From contig NC_049991.1 in the NCBI RefSeq assembly GCF_000003815.2, positions 17,377,083 to 17,441,082 of the forward strand: DNA of 64,000 nucleotides. Direction: 5' to 3'. The stretch comes from Branchiostoma floridae. Its lineage: Eukaryota > Chordata > Leptocardii > Amphioxiformes > Branchiostomatidae. Each line of letters starts with the position of its first letter. Within the stretch, counting starts at the first letter, position 1. The translations under genes were made by a program, and so were the position numbers. Below are positions 33,975-45,354 of the stretch, in pieces. The notes under the pieces are model-generated. The model was given only the letters and a program-made list of their open reading frames with translations, made no database searches and had not been told where the DNA came from.

Positions 33975-34591
33975 ATTGAACATACTGAGTCAAGAGGTAC
34001 ATAAATGTTGAGGATACTGCTTGACTTGACATCTTTTTTCAGCATTGAGTGACTGAAAAGTGAAAGCAGGGAGCTCTTGGCCTGCAAGCAGTGCAAGCAG
34101 CTGGAACTTGGAAGACTCAAATTTCATAACAAAATTCTATATTTGGGAACAAAATTTTCCGGGCACAATTTTATCCCAGCTCAAGTTGTATCAGTCAGCA
34201 TACACATAACAATACTTACCCACTAAGGTCAACTTCTACAACAACAAAAATCTCACTGCCCTGCCCAAATTCTGAATGGTCAAGTCCAAAAACTGTCCCC
34301 AATGACAGAAATCAGGATGCTACCATTCCAAAAACAGGGGGATCACTAGATGAAAGTGTAGTTGTAAATCAAACCCCTTTGAAGTAAGTCCTGGTGGGTC
34401 CTATTGTCCACTGCTGTCAGTCTGCATAATCTGACCCTCCCCCTGGCATTGTGATGCCTCCTGTCAGACCAGCAGGCAGGGCACATGTGTTGGTCCGGTT
34501 TCGGGACATGTTGTGGAGAGAGTTTGTTGTGAGTGCTGATTTACTGACTGACCTGTTCTGATATATTCTTCTCCTCTGTGTGTTTCTGCAG

Positions 34592-34614
34592 GGTGGGGAC
34601 TTCCACGATAGAGG
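34592..34614 (+). CDS. Micro-exon C (23 nt) of the window-spanning gene
   Basis: A long pyrimidine tract ending TTTCTGCAG stops at 34591 and a consensus donor GTGAGT follows at 34615. The 23 nt read GGDFHDR plus two bases (phase 0 in, phase 2 out). Exon B ends in phase 0 and exon D needs two preceding bases, so the micro-exon restores the frame; B joined straight to D would shift it. That agreement, plus both splice sites, is the evidence. The encoded GGDFHD resembles GEDFYY at the start of exon E, perhaps an old exon-edge copy. Too short to assign a function. Confidence 0.6.
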
Positions 34615-35559
34615 GTGAGTACAAGTTTGACTCTCAAATATTGTTACAGTACTTTAGTTTCTGTTGTACTTGTTGTTCACCGTTGAGTGTGCCGCTTTTG
34701 AATGGATTCTTCTTCAGCTGGGATAGCCTGGCTGCCAGACTGTTTCCACTGGTTCCTCTGAGCCAACCCCAAAGAAATTTTGACTCAGCTTCCCTGAGTT
34801 ATTCACATTTACAACATGAACCTTGGAACTTGAGGAGCTGGCCTATGTAGGCCCTGGAAACAGTCTGGCTTCTGGGCTTGGGTTGGGAGGGGTTGTGTTT
34901 TGGGCAGAGGGGTACATTAGATTAGTAATTGTTACTTCCAGAACAGAGGGTAAGTGCACACACATGCACACACAAAATCAAACTTTTGTGTTGACTACTA
35001 TTAAGTTTTGCTCGTTGGATGCATGGATTTGTTGGATGGGGAGGGAGAAAGTGTTGTTGTAATCGGCACAATGGCAGGTAAAGTATGTTGAAATAGTTAC
35101 AATCAAATTTCAGTACATGTTTCCTTACAGAATAATTGATAATTCTTCCAGCTGGGTGGCTTCTGAAATGTCTCTGTATATAGTATAGAGTGGCTCAACT
35201 CTATTTTGTTTCAAAGGAACATAATTAGCTACCTGAAGGTATAATTTTGTCTGTCAAGAACCCAACTTCACACCTCACCTGTCAATTACAATTCCAATAC
35301 AATCCGTTGTCAGGAGAGGACAAAAACTTGTGTCTCTCTTTTTGGCTCCATTCCACTGTTACAATGTTTCCAGTTCTGTCAAGCATGACAACGTTCATGT
35401 ATGTCAGTGAGCCGGAACCCAGTAAATAGTAAGACTGCATTCACAATCTCTTAGTTTTGATCGCCAATGTGTATATCACATTGTCAAAAGAACCAAACAT
35501 TATCAGACAAAACAAGAAAGGTCACATTTCTATACAGGGGACAAACGCAAATTCGCGAC

Positions 35560-36105
35560 ACCGCAAACCTGCTTTCTTGTATGATTACTGTACTATAGAA
35601 TTTTCACTTAGCAACTAATACATTGTAATTTGTTTTCGTTTTAATACCTTGCCCCCTCCTGGTGATATCGAATCATGAGATCATAAAGGGTTGTCCTAGG
35701 TTTTTAACGTGTATTATGTATGTATGTATTCATCTTGTACAGAAAAAGATGATTCTAAACCCCTTCAAGTTCAAGCCCGAATTTGAAACAAGGTTACATA
35801 TCCAAGTAATAAGCTACGCGAGGTAACACACTGTGACAGTTACTCAAGCAATTGAAGGTAACAGTCGAGCGAATTCCCAAGTTTTATCCAGTTGCTTGAG
35901 GAACTGTTCCCTCGCCTACTTTATCTGCCTTGTATGATTACTGTACTGCAGAACTGTTTCAAGCACAAATTTGAAACAATGTTAGATATCCAGATAACGC
36001 AAGGTAACATTCGTTGAATTTTCTGGTGAATTTTCCAGCGATTTTCCAAGTTTTATCCAGTTTCTTGAGGAACTGTTCCCTCGCCTACTTTCTCTGCCTT
36101 GTTGG
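35560..36105. repeat. Direct duplication of about 180-380 bp
   Basis: TTGTATGATTACTGTACT (35576 and 35931) and the block ending CCAGTTNCTTGAGGAACTG, then TTCCCTCGCCTACTTTNTCT (35889 and 36058), are present twice. Between them TTTGAAACAANGTTANATAT is also shared. Confidence 0.65.
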
Positions 36106-36603
36106 TGACCTCATGTGTGAGGAATTGTGAGTGGCAGGCTGTCAAACCAGAAGGTTATCTCTCCTTACACCTCAAGGCCTGCATTATCTCTTGTCTGGCC
36201 ACAATGGCCGCTTGTTGTACAGCTAATTACACAATTGTAATTGCCGAAGGTATGACAGTGATATCAGTTCGTCTTTTGATTGAAAGGCAAGATTGGAACC
36301 CAATGTTGATATGTTGACAAGTTACCAACTTTATAAAGATATATTTATAGATTAATTAGGCATAACTGTATTGATCATTTGTATTCATATTATGTTTACA
36401 CTTAGTAAGTTAGTTATCAATGATGTATTGGAAAGCAAACTTGGCAACCTAAAATTTTCATTTGATTGTTTTTGTGACTAATTATTCTGATTGAGTCTAT
36501 TGTATTGATTCCTATTCCCTAAATTTGAACATATAATTCCAACAGATAGGTCCATTTGCCATTTTAGGTTGAAGATTGAAAATAGCATTTGGAGAGAGTT
36601 TGC

Positions 36604-36794
36604 TAGTCTCTACCAGACTCCGGATCGCTGGAAAATCGTAGAAATGGAACAAATAGAGAGGAATATAACCGGCCAGGGAACAGCTCGCGATCTCGTGCTG
36701 TTCCCTGGCCGGTTATATTCCTCTGGCCGGCTTACTCCTCTGATTTGTTCCATTTCTACGATTTTTCCAGCGATCCGGAGTCTGGTAGAGACTA
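36604..36794. mobile_element. Near-perfect palindromic MITE with a 9-bp target duplication
   Basis: The ends are TAGTCTCTACCAGACTCCGG and its exact reverse complement. The arms stay paired almost to the centre (CCGGCCAGGGAACAGC...GCTGTTCCCTGGCCGG) with only a small loop near 36690 and one 20-bp unpaired part. AGAGTTTGC flanks it on both sides (36595-36603 and 36795-36803). The high arm identity suggests a recent insertion. Confidence 0.9.
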
Positions 36795-37169
36795 AGAGTT
36801 TGCTGTGAATGTATGGTGGATACACTTTTCGTAAATTGATTTAAATTCTTAGAAAGCTTCAGAAGTCTTCCGTCAAAGACGAGGAAAAGTTGCGAGCCTT
36901 TAACAGACAGGATACACTAACCACTGACTGACAGCTGGGCAAATACTTCAGTCCCTTTTCTCAGGATCTCACATGAAAGTTTCGAGTCAACAAAGGATCG
37001 CAGGGTACTTCAGTTGAAAGTAAGATTCCTGGGTTGTGCATCATAGATACTCGAGTACATACACAATACTGTGGCCAGGGCCAGGAACTGATGTGTCATG
37101 ATTTGAATACTTAGTCCAGTAAAGTACATGTAGTTACTAATCTGATGTGGGCGTCCTTCGTCTCTAGGT

Positions 37170-37225
37170 AACATAGCCTCCAAGCAGAGGTTCAGAGCTG
37201 GCTAGTTTTGGGACAAGCGTTTGTG
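37170..37225. mobile_element. Fragment of the TAATCTCC/TAGTCTC MITE family
   Basis: CATAGCCTCCAAGCAGAGGT matches the left end of this family. No matching right end was found nearby. Confidence 0.4.
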
Positions 37226-37799
37226 TACGCTCCTAGACATAAAGAAAACAAGACAGAAACACATAAAACACATTTTAAAAACAGCCAGAGCAAAACCTAT
37301 TCTTGGAGAGTATAGGAAACTTTGGATCTAAACTCCTATACAAACAACTAGACAACTTTCATTTGACCAAGACTATCGAAGATTGAAATACATTGTATTC
37401 CAAACAACAGACCAACGGATTTTCTTTGAAATGAAAGACAATTTTTTTTTTCAATAAATTATGCAGTGAATTGTTGTTTCACCACCATTTTCTGTGGTGA
37501 CAACAATCCTTTTGTGGTCAACAGACCACATAACGATGCAGGAACAAAAGGTGGCAGTTTAATTAGGGCTAATTAGTGGAAATTAATTACCACAGACATG
37601 CACTGAATGATAGTGCTGCCTTGTACCAGCATAAGACCACCAGAGGACACCCCCTTGCATCAGGTAAACAGACTTTAGACTAGAAGTATTCGCAGAGAAG
37701 GTCGTTTGGAAATTCTTGATCTGTTGTTGACAAAGCAACTGAGCTGTTGCCAATTGGTGTCTGTTTTTCCTCTACTCTAGCATACTTGGGGGTTTTGGG

Positions 37800-38060
37800 C
37801 TAGCCTCTGCCAGGCTCCACAGGTTGCTGGAATGCAAAGAGTAGAACTGGCCAGATCAAGGAGGTTTTATCAAGATATCTACCATGATAAAACCTCCTTT
37901 GCCAAATCAATAGATAACAGGCCAGAGGAGTTAGCCAACCAGGAGTACAGTTTGAGTAATCTCCAAGCAGATCCTATGGTGCCATCAGACCTCAAGTCGC
38001 GTATACACACTCCTCTGCCAGCTTTTGATACTACCCCCCACCCCCGGGTATCTCATGCTA
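37800..38060. mobile_element. Composite of TAATCTCC-family MITE fragments
   Basis: It holds a TAGCCTCTGCCAGGC left end, an inner palindrome (37859-37903: AAGGAGGTTTTATCA paired with TGATAAAACCTCCTT), a GGCCAGAGGAGTTAGCC segment, then another left end TAATCTCCAAGCAGATCCTA at 37958. Ends are not balanced, so it is probably two overlapping or broken copies. Confidence 0.55.
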
Positions 38061-39593
38061 CAGTAGTTTTGAGTATAGTTCTGCGATCTTTGTGCTGTTA
38101 TGGTATCTCTACACTTGCCAGCTAATTTGGGCCGGGTGTCACTTGTCAGGAAATGGGGATGTGTATTGCACCCTGCAACTTGTTTGCTTTAGAATGTTGT
38201 CTTTCCAGTTATCTCAATCAGCTGATTGTCTTATCAACTGTATAGAAAGCACAAGCAGGTCGTTTAACAATTAGTATCACTGACAAGGAAAGTACACAAT
38301 TGATATATATGATAATGATATGTAAGGTAAAGTAACAGATATATTCAAAGTCGAATAAAATGATAGCTACACAGCAGTTGACTTCTCGAGATTTATTATA
38401 TGACAAAAATGTTATGCTGCAAAGTGACGCTAAAAAAGCATGGTATTTTAGTTCTATAAGCCTATTCTTCTTGCTGGCAAGTCTGGGAAGTACATGTATA
38501 AGTCTGAAACTTCTTTCGAAAAAAAGTTACTTTCATAATAGTTTTTTTAAGGAATATCTGGGTGTCACTTCTATAACATATTTATGACCCACAAGATTAC
38601 GTAACTCTTTGTTTCATTTTCCTGTCAGCCCTTTGGCCCCGGCACAATTGCGGCCAAAGTTTCTTATGAAATATTCATCGTCCCCTATCTTGTATTTTGA
38701 TGGTTTCTTGACGTCTGAGCCCTGGAAATGCTTGCGATGGGAAACTGCCAAGAAGGAAGCAATCAGACCATGAAAGTTTTATGATGGCATTTGGGAAAGG
38801 ATTTACTTTGGGTTCCTCCTTTTAACCTTGGTTAAAGTTGGGTTCCAGAATAGCTTTCAGCAGCTTAGTTTTTTGGGTACAGAAATGCGAGATTGTTACA
38901 GAAGATCATAAAGTAGAAAAGGAAAGCATAGTTCTTGTTTCCTGTGGTATATTGCTTTGTTACTACACAAACAAGAGAGTTGTATTTTAACATTGACCTG
39001 TCATTGAGGACAAGGTTCTTCCAAGACATGTATGGTATGGTAGTGCTTTAGGAGGGTGAATAGCACTCTAATGTGAATTGAATTTTTTTTTTTCAAATTA
39101 CCAAAATAATCCAGATATTAGGGAAGAAAGACCCGAAATTTTAAAGGCAGGCAAAATAGCACTGCTGATTAGAACTCTGCTTAGGTTCATCATCTTTTTG
39201 TCTCAGATTAAGTTAGATGAAACATTCAAGAAAAATATATTGAAATCTATAGGTTTTGCATATCAGTTTACTGCTTCATTTTGCAACAGCAAAATCACTG
39301 AAATAGCTGTCACCAAAACAGACCAGCATCAAATGCTCATCTCTTTTTTTTAAATAGACTAAAAGTGTGTGTTTGGACCAGGGCTGTCTCCACGACCTGT
39401 CCTTCTGTCCCAGGATGGAAATTTGCTAGTAGGGATTGAAAGAAATATTACCCCATCCGTCCTCAAAATATAAAATTAATGTCAGAAAACTGCTGATAAT
39501 CTATTTTTATCAACAACTTAGGCTCCCAAACAATGAGTGGGACGGGAAAAAAAATTTAAGTCTAAGGAGACAGCCTTGGTTTGGACACAAGTG

Positions 39594-39774
39594 TAATCTC
39601 CAAGCAGATCCTACGGTAGCATAAGATAGTATCAAAAGCTGCCAGAGGAGTGAAGCTGGCTTAGGAGTGTGTTTCGCTACCGGGCTACATGGCAAATGGA
39701 CACCTTTTGGCTGACTACAGTCTTTGGCCAGTTTGGTACTATCTTATGCCATTGTAGGATCTGCTTGGAGATTA
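39594..39774. mobile_element. TAATCTCC-family MITE with an 8-bp target duplication
   Basis: The left end TAATCTCCAAGCAGATCCTA and AGATAGTA are matched inverted by TACTATCT and TAGGATCTGCTTGGAGATTA at the right. CACAAGTG lies on both sides (39586-39593 and 39775-39782). 181 bp; no coding capacity. Confidence 0.9.
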
Positions 39775-40204
39775 CACAAGTGCACCAGAAGTGGTGAAAC
39801 AGGTTGTACAGACAATGAGCGAGCGTCCAGCCCGCACCAGCTCCAAAATGATTACCATGACAAAAAGTCAAAAGGGGTCACAGATGGCACTGCCACAATA
39901 ACTGGAACAAATTAATCTAAACCTCTCAAATTGAACAAAAAAGGAGGGAACTCTAGAGAGGCCATATGCCAAAGAAGTGTGCAGTCGGACCATTGTGTCT
40001 CTAGTTATGCTTCGGTCAACTTTCTCCTACCTTTTCCGGTTCTCAAATTTCAAATTCATCCAATGCAGTGCAACAGCAGTTCTAACTATTTCCAATAAAA
40101 CATTATCTCTTGAAAGATAGATGCAGTTCTCTCTAGAAAGGGGGTAAAATTGAATGATTCTAACAGTTATTGGGTAAAGGTCATGCAAAGGTTATGGAAC
40201 AATT

Positions 40205-40560
40205 GACCTTGAGGGCAGGGTGGATTGTAGGGTCACTTTTTCATCAGGTTCTTGTTAGACCTAGTTAGCGTCGAGGTGACCAGTCTTTATGGACTAGACT
40301 TCAGAAGCTGTGCTGGTGGTTTGGATTAGAAAATAGTATGCAGACTATAGTATAAATGTCAGTTAGAAACATTTCATTTGATTCATAAACTTTAATTTTT
40401 CAAAGGTCAGTGTCAAGGTCACCAGTCTTTATGGACTAGACTTCAGTTGTAGTTGTGCTTATGGTTTGGATTAGAAAATAGAGTGCAGACTATAACATTA
40501 GCATAAACATCAGTTAGAAGCATTTCATTTCATAAACTTTTATTTTCTATTGGTCAATGG
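40205..40560. repeat. Two-unit tandem duplication, about 160 bp each
   Basis: GTCACCAGTCTTTATGGACT, then AGACTTCAG, GGTTTGGATTAGAAAATAG, GCAGACTATA and CAGTTAGAANCATTTCATTT recur about 160 bp apart (starting near 40272 and 40425). Confidence 0.8.
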
Positions 40561-40729
40561 CATATTGGTGGTGATCGAGCTCCTGTGCAATGATTGTATA
40601 CTAGTATTGATTTGGCTTGATCTGTTCATTCCTACGTCCTTATTCAGTGGGCTGCAATTTATAACGGAGAGGAATGGATAAAAGCACAGAGAAAGAGACA
40701 CAGATGTAGAAATGCAGAAAAGGGTCACA

Positions 40730-41020
40730 AAACTCCCACAAAACCTGAGCAACAAATTTGCTTGGAAGATAAGCGACACGCAACAAAAGGTACAGGTAAA
40801 ATGCTAGCACATAAATGCTGTCTCTATACGGTGCAAGCTTTTGATACTCTCTTATTTATCGTAAGATCTGCTTGGACATTAATAAAAATTCAGAAAGGGG
40901 TCGCATAACACCCACATGTAAAACCTGATCAATTCATCTGCTTGGACGATAAGCCAAACACCACAAGTAGTGAAATGCTAGCACAAAGGTGCTGTCTCTA
41001 AATATGGTATGAAAATGTCC
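40730..41020. repeat. Two-unit tandem duplication, about 180-190 bp each
   Basis: Shared text: CCCACA, AAAACCTGANCAA, TGCTTGGANGATAAGC, AAATGCTAGCACA and GTGCTGTCTCTA, starting near 40736 and 40911. Confidence 0.7.
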
Positions 41021-41270
41021 CAAAAAATCTTTATGGTGAAACGTCATGTGGATTTTGAAAGGCTGCCCCAGAATCCGGACCACGGACTGAAGTTTAAGAG
41101 CCATCTGGTCTGACATTCTGCATTTAGTGTCACATGGACAGATGGTTCCCTAATCAATTGTTACGGCACTTAGGTTAGAAGTGGGCTGTGAGGTTGAAGG
41201 GTAGTGCATGGCGGACCCCAGGAAAATGTGAGTAATACTTTTGAATGCTTCTCTTGATGCTGAGATTTGC

Positions 41271-41595
41271 TAATCTCCACACAGATCTTGCAGTCGTATA
41301 AGATTGTTAATCTCCAAGCAGATCCTACGGTAGCATAAGATAGTATCAAAAGCTGGCAGAGGAGTGAAGCCGGCTTAGGCAAATGTACACCTCTTGGTGT
41401 AGTCAGACTACACTCCTTGGCCAGTTTGGTACAATCTTATGCCATGGTAGGATCTGCTTGGATTATAAGATTGTATCATCTAGGGAAGGAGTTAAGCTGG
41501 CAAAGGAGTTCATTGGTCACCGCTAAGGCCAATGAACTCCTTTGTGGGCTAAACTCAGATACGATTTTACTGTGGCCACTAATCAATCAAGATTA
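41271..41595. mobile_element. Outer TAATCTCC-family MITE, split by a younger relative
   Basis: Begins TAATCTCCACACAGATCTTG and ends AGATTA, flanked by GAGATTTGC on both sides (41262-41270 and 41596-41604). Without the inner copy it would be about 160 bp. Its own arms include AAGGAGTTCATTGG paired with CCAATGAACTCCTTT. Confidence 0.8.
41308..41465. mobile_element. Inner TAATCTCC-family MITE with a 9-bp target duplication
   Basis: Very similar to 39594-39774 (TAATCTCCAAGCAGATCCTA at the left, TAGGATCTGCTTGGATTA at the right, which lacks two bases). TAAGATTGT flanks it (41299-41307 and 41466-41474). It lies inside the outer element. Confidence 0.85.
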
Positions 41596-42261
41596 GAGAT
41601 TTGCTGCTTTGACAGTGTCCTATAAAATCAAGAGCTGCAAAAAGTTGATGCTTTTTTTTCTGCATGGTGCAATCAGCTCTAACAATTTTAGGTAGTTGTT
41701 GATTGGGTTGCTCTTGTTCAACATGAAGAACAAATGGTGGATGGCTGATTTTATTGTGAAGTATTATTAGATATGTTTTTGAATTCAAATGTATGTTTGT
41801 TTGCTTGTTTGTATGGCATATCCAGTAAAACACATTATGATATAACACACCAAGTTATGATGCATAATGAGCAGTTGAAATTTGGCTTCACTCACCGGAT
41901 GCAACAAGGAAGCAACGAGATTTGATATTACAATTATTGCGGTGAAGGAAACTTTTGAGATTGAATGAACTTTGAGAGGAGATATATTACATGTAGGTTA
42001 TTCTTGATATAACCATGAGTTTGATTACTATTCATAGACAGTTCTGTGGCTGACAGTGTTGTCAATGCAAATTATAGGGTTGTCTGTGTGTTATTCCAAA
42101 TCATTATGGTAGCAATAAAGGTAATGAGTCAGAGATAATGGCAATAAACAAGGCAAGGGAATGACAGTGTTGCTGTAACAGTAACGATCCTTCTTAGTGA
42201 CTTCAAACAAGGAGGTTAAAGAATCACAGGAGAGAGCTCAGTCATTAACACCCCACTGCGG

Positions 42262-42600
42262 GCTATTGTTCAGACCCTCCGGGCCCATTGTTTCCGCTAT
42301 CCGGCGGCGCGTCTCTGATGACCATGATGGCCGCGGGGTTTCCCGCCATTTCTGATGAGCCCGGACGTGTCAGCCAATCACATGAGCCCAGCCATGACGT
42401 CATGCACCGCGATCCCGGCCGAGGACGACCGAGGGTTGCCGAACTGCGAGCGAGATGAGCGCAGTTTCCGCAGATTTCCTTATTTGGGAAGCGAAGGTGA
42501 CGTGTGCAAACAGTATTGTTGTGGAGAGACCAAGATGGCGATCATGTCGATACTTGTTTCGGCGCTGTGCGACCAAGTTGAGTGAATTTACAGGCATTTT
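42262..42600 (+). promoter_or_regulatory. CpG-rich candidate promoter in intron C
   Basis: This block is strikingly richer in CpG than the surrounding DNA. It contains a CCAAT box (AGCCAATCA, 42372-42380), a perfect CRE (TGACGTCA, 42395-42402), a second TGACGT near 42498, and an AAGATGGCG motif (42532-42540) that fits the YY1-type element found just downstream of many TATA-less start sites. An ATG within that motif opens only 16 codons. I infer a TATA-less plus-strand start near 42430-42530, either for a shorter isoform of the gene (exons D and E onward) or a non-coding RNA. A donor-like GCGAAG|GTGACG lies at 42495. Which strand is used is uncertain. Confidence 0.5.
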
Positions 42601-43875
42601 TGTCGCTGTATCCCCGATTTTTTTGTCTCAGAATTATGAACAATATTCTCTACTTCATGTGTCTATTAAAAAGTTATTACGCTTGCCCCGCAAAAGAGAC
42701 TTTTTTTCAACGATAGTAGTGGGCTTGGGTGTGCCAAATAAGTATTTGTTGTTGCTGTTTGCGATCGATTTTTGCTGTTCGTGATGCATGAATTTTGTAC
42801 TCTGAGGGCTCCGTGGATGTTCATGGCAATGATGGGAAGCAAGATGATATTTCCGAGGAAATTTATTTTGTCGGTATTGAGGGAAGTTTTGCCTCACGAG
42901 GAACGCATTTTTTTTACACAGATGGCTTGATATCTTAATTTGACAGACTTGAAAATAAAGTTGCATAGCGTTTCTCAAACTTCTTACAAATACTATGAAA
43001 TAGCTCCGTGTGTCCTGGGCTATGAAAGCCGACCCAGCGTTCTTCTACACCGCGTGACTTGTTGTTACACACATTTCTGTGGCCCGTGGGGAACTATGCT
43101 CGCACTTGCCTCAGGCGAAGTATCGTCACTATTGATATCTGTTTCCTTAGTAAAAGTAGCGCTGTATTTAATGAGAACCATCCTCAAAATCGCTGAAATC
43201 CCGGCCCCAAATCGATGTTCCTGGACGAGTGATGTTGAAACTGACTCGTAAACAAAGGCCCACGCTAGCCTGGCGAGATGCAGATTGGGGCAATTAGCAC
43301 TTCGATGTGATTCACACTCGCGGCAAAGATCGGAACAATAGGAACGCTCTCCTCTCTTTCTTTAACCTCCTTGCTTCAAACCACTTTGGGGAATAATGAT
43401 GAAGGTAATTATTGTGAGTGATGATTTCCGTGAAGGCTCAATTTTGCAAGGAGTAGAACTAGAAGTGCAATGCAAGGTTAGTTACAACAATCATGTAAAT
43501 GTCTTCTGAATGATCAAGAACTTGTCAGAAGTTTTTGTAAAAATTGATAAAAAGAAAAGAAACAGATGCACTGCAGTAGAAAAAAGTCAAGAATGCCCTC
43601 TGGAATCTTGTCATCAACTTTGGCTTCAGCTAGTGATGAATCATTGGACATGCACATGTCAAACAAAAGTATTGAGTCTCACATGAGACCTGACAAGGTG
43701 CCACCCCCAAGGAGTGAGCTGATGATCATAAGGGGCAACCCAGAGCAACTTTGGAGAGACCTGACAGATATACTGTAGCCAACCAAGGAGATTGATGGAA
43801 CCTCATTGAACCTGCCTTTGCCACACTGGGACAAAACAATTTAGCAATCTTCTCCTGTCAAAGAGAGCTGAATAC

Positions 43876-44480
43876 AAACAAGTGCTTTTAAAAAAGCTGG
43901 CATTTTGCCAATGTTTGTGTGTGTGAACGTTTTTTTTCTAGTTATTAGAATGTCATATAAATAGAACAGAGTAACTAAACCTGATATTGGCGCATGGAGA
44001 GATTCACATATGTGCCTGAACTGCAGCAGATCTAGACGCCACCTGTTAAAATTTGCGTGAACTGCAGCAAATTTCACTACACATTGCCTGTTTTTGAGTG
44101 AGCTCTGTTGCGGGGCATTTTTAAGTTTTTTTTTTTAAATTTTTTTTTCTATTCGGCAAAAAAACGAAGCGGCGAATCCGTTAACCAAAGAAATAAATTG
44201 GTGTGGCCAAATGGATGTAAAAATTAGTATTTTAATGGATGTAAAAAAGAAAAAAAAAGTTGAAAAAAATCTACCTCCCCGGATTCGAACCGGGTGCATT
44301 GGTTTAGAATGCGTAAACTTTACCACTGCGCTAGTGCGAACATGTTGAAGAAATGCCTGTTTTAACAGGTATACAAATGTTTGGCATGGATTGAACAGGT
44401 CCGTTCATCTCAACATCACAACGGCGACTACACTGGCCAGAAGGCATTTTACGACTGCAAGTCGCAAAATGCAAAAAGAT
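43876..44480. mobile_element. Element X, copy 2 (uninterrupted)
   Basis: Same order of parts as the copy at 27172-28830 but without the 1.07-kb insertion. It ends in a hairpin at 44444-44473 (GCATTTT, one mismatch, CGACT, loop, AGTCG, AAAATGC). The inner stem sequence differs from copy 1, yet pairing is kept. Confidence 0.75.
44273..44346 (-). pseudogene. tRNA-like sequence, core of element X copy 2
   Basis: On the minus strand: a perfect A box TAGCGCAGTGG, a GCATT/AATGC hairpin with loop CTAAACC, a CCCGG/CCGGG T arm with B box GGTTCGAATCC, then GGTAGATTTTTTT. It lacks one base in the D region compared with copy 1. As in copy 1, a full tRNA fold is not reached. Confidence 0.65.
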
Positions 44481-45354
44481 TAATTGAGCAACACCTGGAT
44501 GACAATCTCAACAACGTGGCGAGAACTGTCTGGCCCGTCTGTAGCCGCCACACATCAACTTATGATGCAAGCGAAGGATCATGGATTGAATGTCAATTCT
44601 GAAACAGGCACACTATTGATGAAACCACAGAGGGAAACAAGTGTAATGATTAAAGAAAGTGGTAGGAATTATTGTGTATTATACTGCAGCCTTTGCTGAA
44701 ATACTAACTTGAAGGTCGTCACTAATATCAGACAAAAATAGTCAGTTTCAATGGAGGGTTGGCAGGCTATCTTCCCCAAGGAGTGTAGACGATATTAAAG
44801 GGAAAGGCAGAGCAGTCGAGAGAATTTATTTATAAACATAGAGAAGCTGGCCTTTGCCACACTGGGACAAGACAAGTTACACTCTAGCAATCTTCTCTTG
44901 TCAAAGAGAGCTGAGTAGCAAAAAGGTGACTTAAAAAACACCTGACTGTATGTCAAGAAAATGATATTATTAGAATCAGAACTACCAAAGGGTGCATGTC
45001 AATGAAACAAGAGAAACATCAGTATCAGTATATGTTGTATAAAAAGTAAATGGGACAACTCAAATACTATAGTTATCTCATTCCTGCAGCCTTTGCTGAA
45101 ATTCTAATGCTACCACTTATCACAGATTATTTTCGTATTATCAGACAAAAATAGACAGTCAGAGGAGAGCAGGCGTGGTGTCTCCCCCACCAAGCTGAGG
45201 TGATATTAAAGGGGAAACCCTTAACAGCCCAGGAGAGAACGTACAAATATGGGAAGCAGACCTTGTCACTTCGCACCAAGGCAAGTCTAAATCATAGCCT
45301 CCCTGGGAATTGACCCAATGTCACCTTGAGTTGAGGCCAGCACACTCCCCTGTA

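Larger units (their letters stand above)
16857..34591 (+). other. Intron B
   Basis: Inferred intron of about 17.7 kb between exon B and the micro-exon. Apart from the elements listed separately, 20790-21490, 21700-22390, 24720-26630, 30400-31570 and 32730-34590 hold unique AT-rich sequence in which I see no exon, RNA gene or further clear repeat. An open frame at 26253-26573 has no recognisable protein. Confidence 0.55.
43560..45300. repeat. Degenerate tandem array of about 400-bp units, first unit split by element X
   Basis: Text such as CCTTTGCCACACTGGGACAA, then TAGCAATCTTCTCYTGTCAA and AGAGAGCTGA occurs near 43817 and 44849, with a weaker unit near 45240. CTGCAGCCTTTGCTGAAAT and ATCAGACAAAAATAG occur near 44684 and 45087. 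Element X (43876-44480) lies right after the AGAGAGCTGA of the first unit. Confidence 0.65.

Noticed and set aside
34934-34951. A second tiny exon after ACTTCCAG, before GTAAGT
   Set aside because: Only about 8 nt between acceptor and donor; no phase role, and it would break the frame between the micro-exon and exon D.
42355-42784. Coding genes in the CpG-rich block
   Set aside because: Frames of 76-109 codons are in GC-rich sequence on both strands, with no recognisable protein and no fitting splice signals; a promoter or 5' UTR reading fits better.
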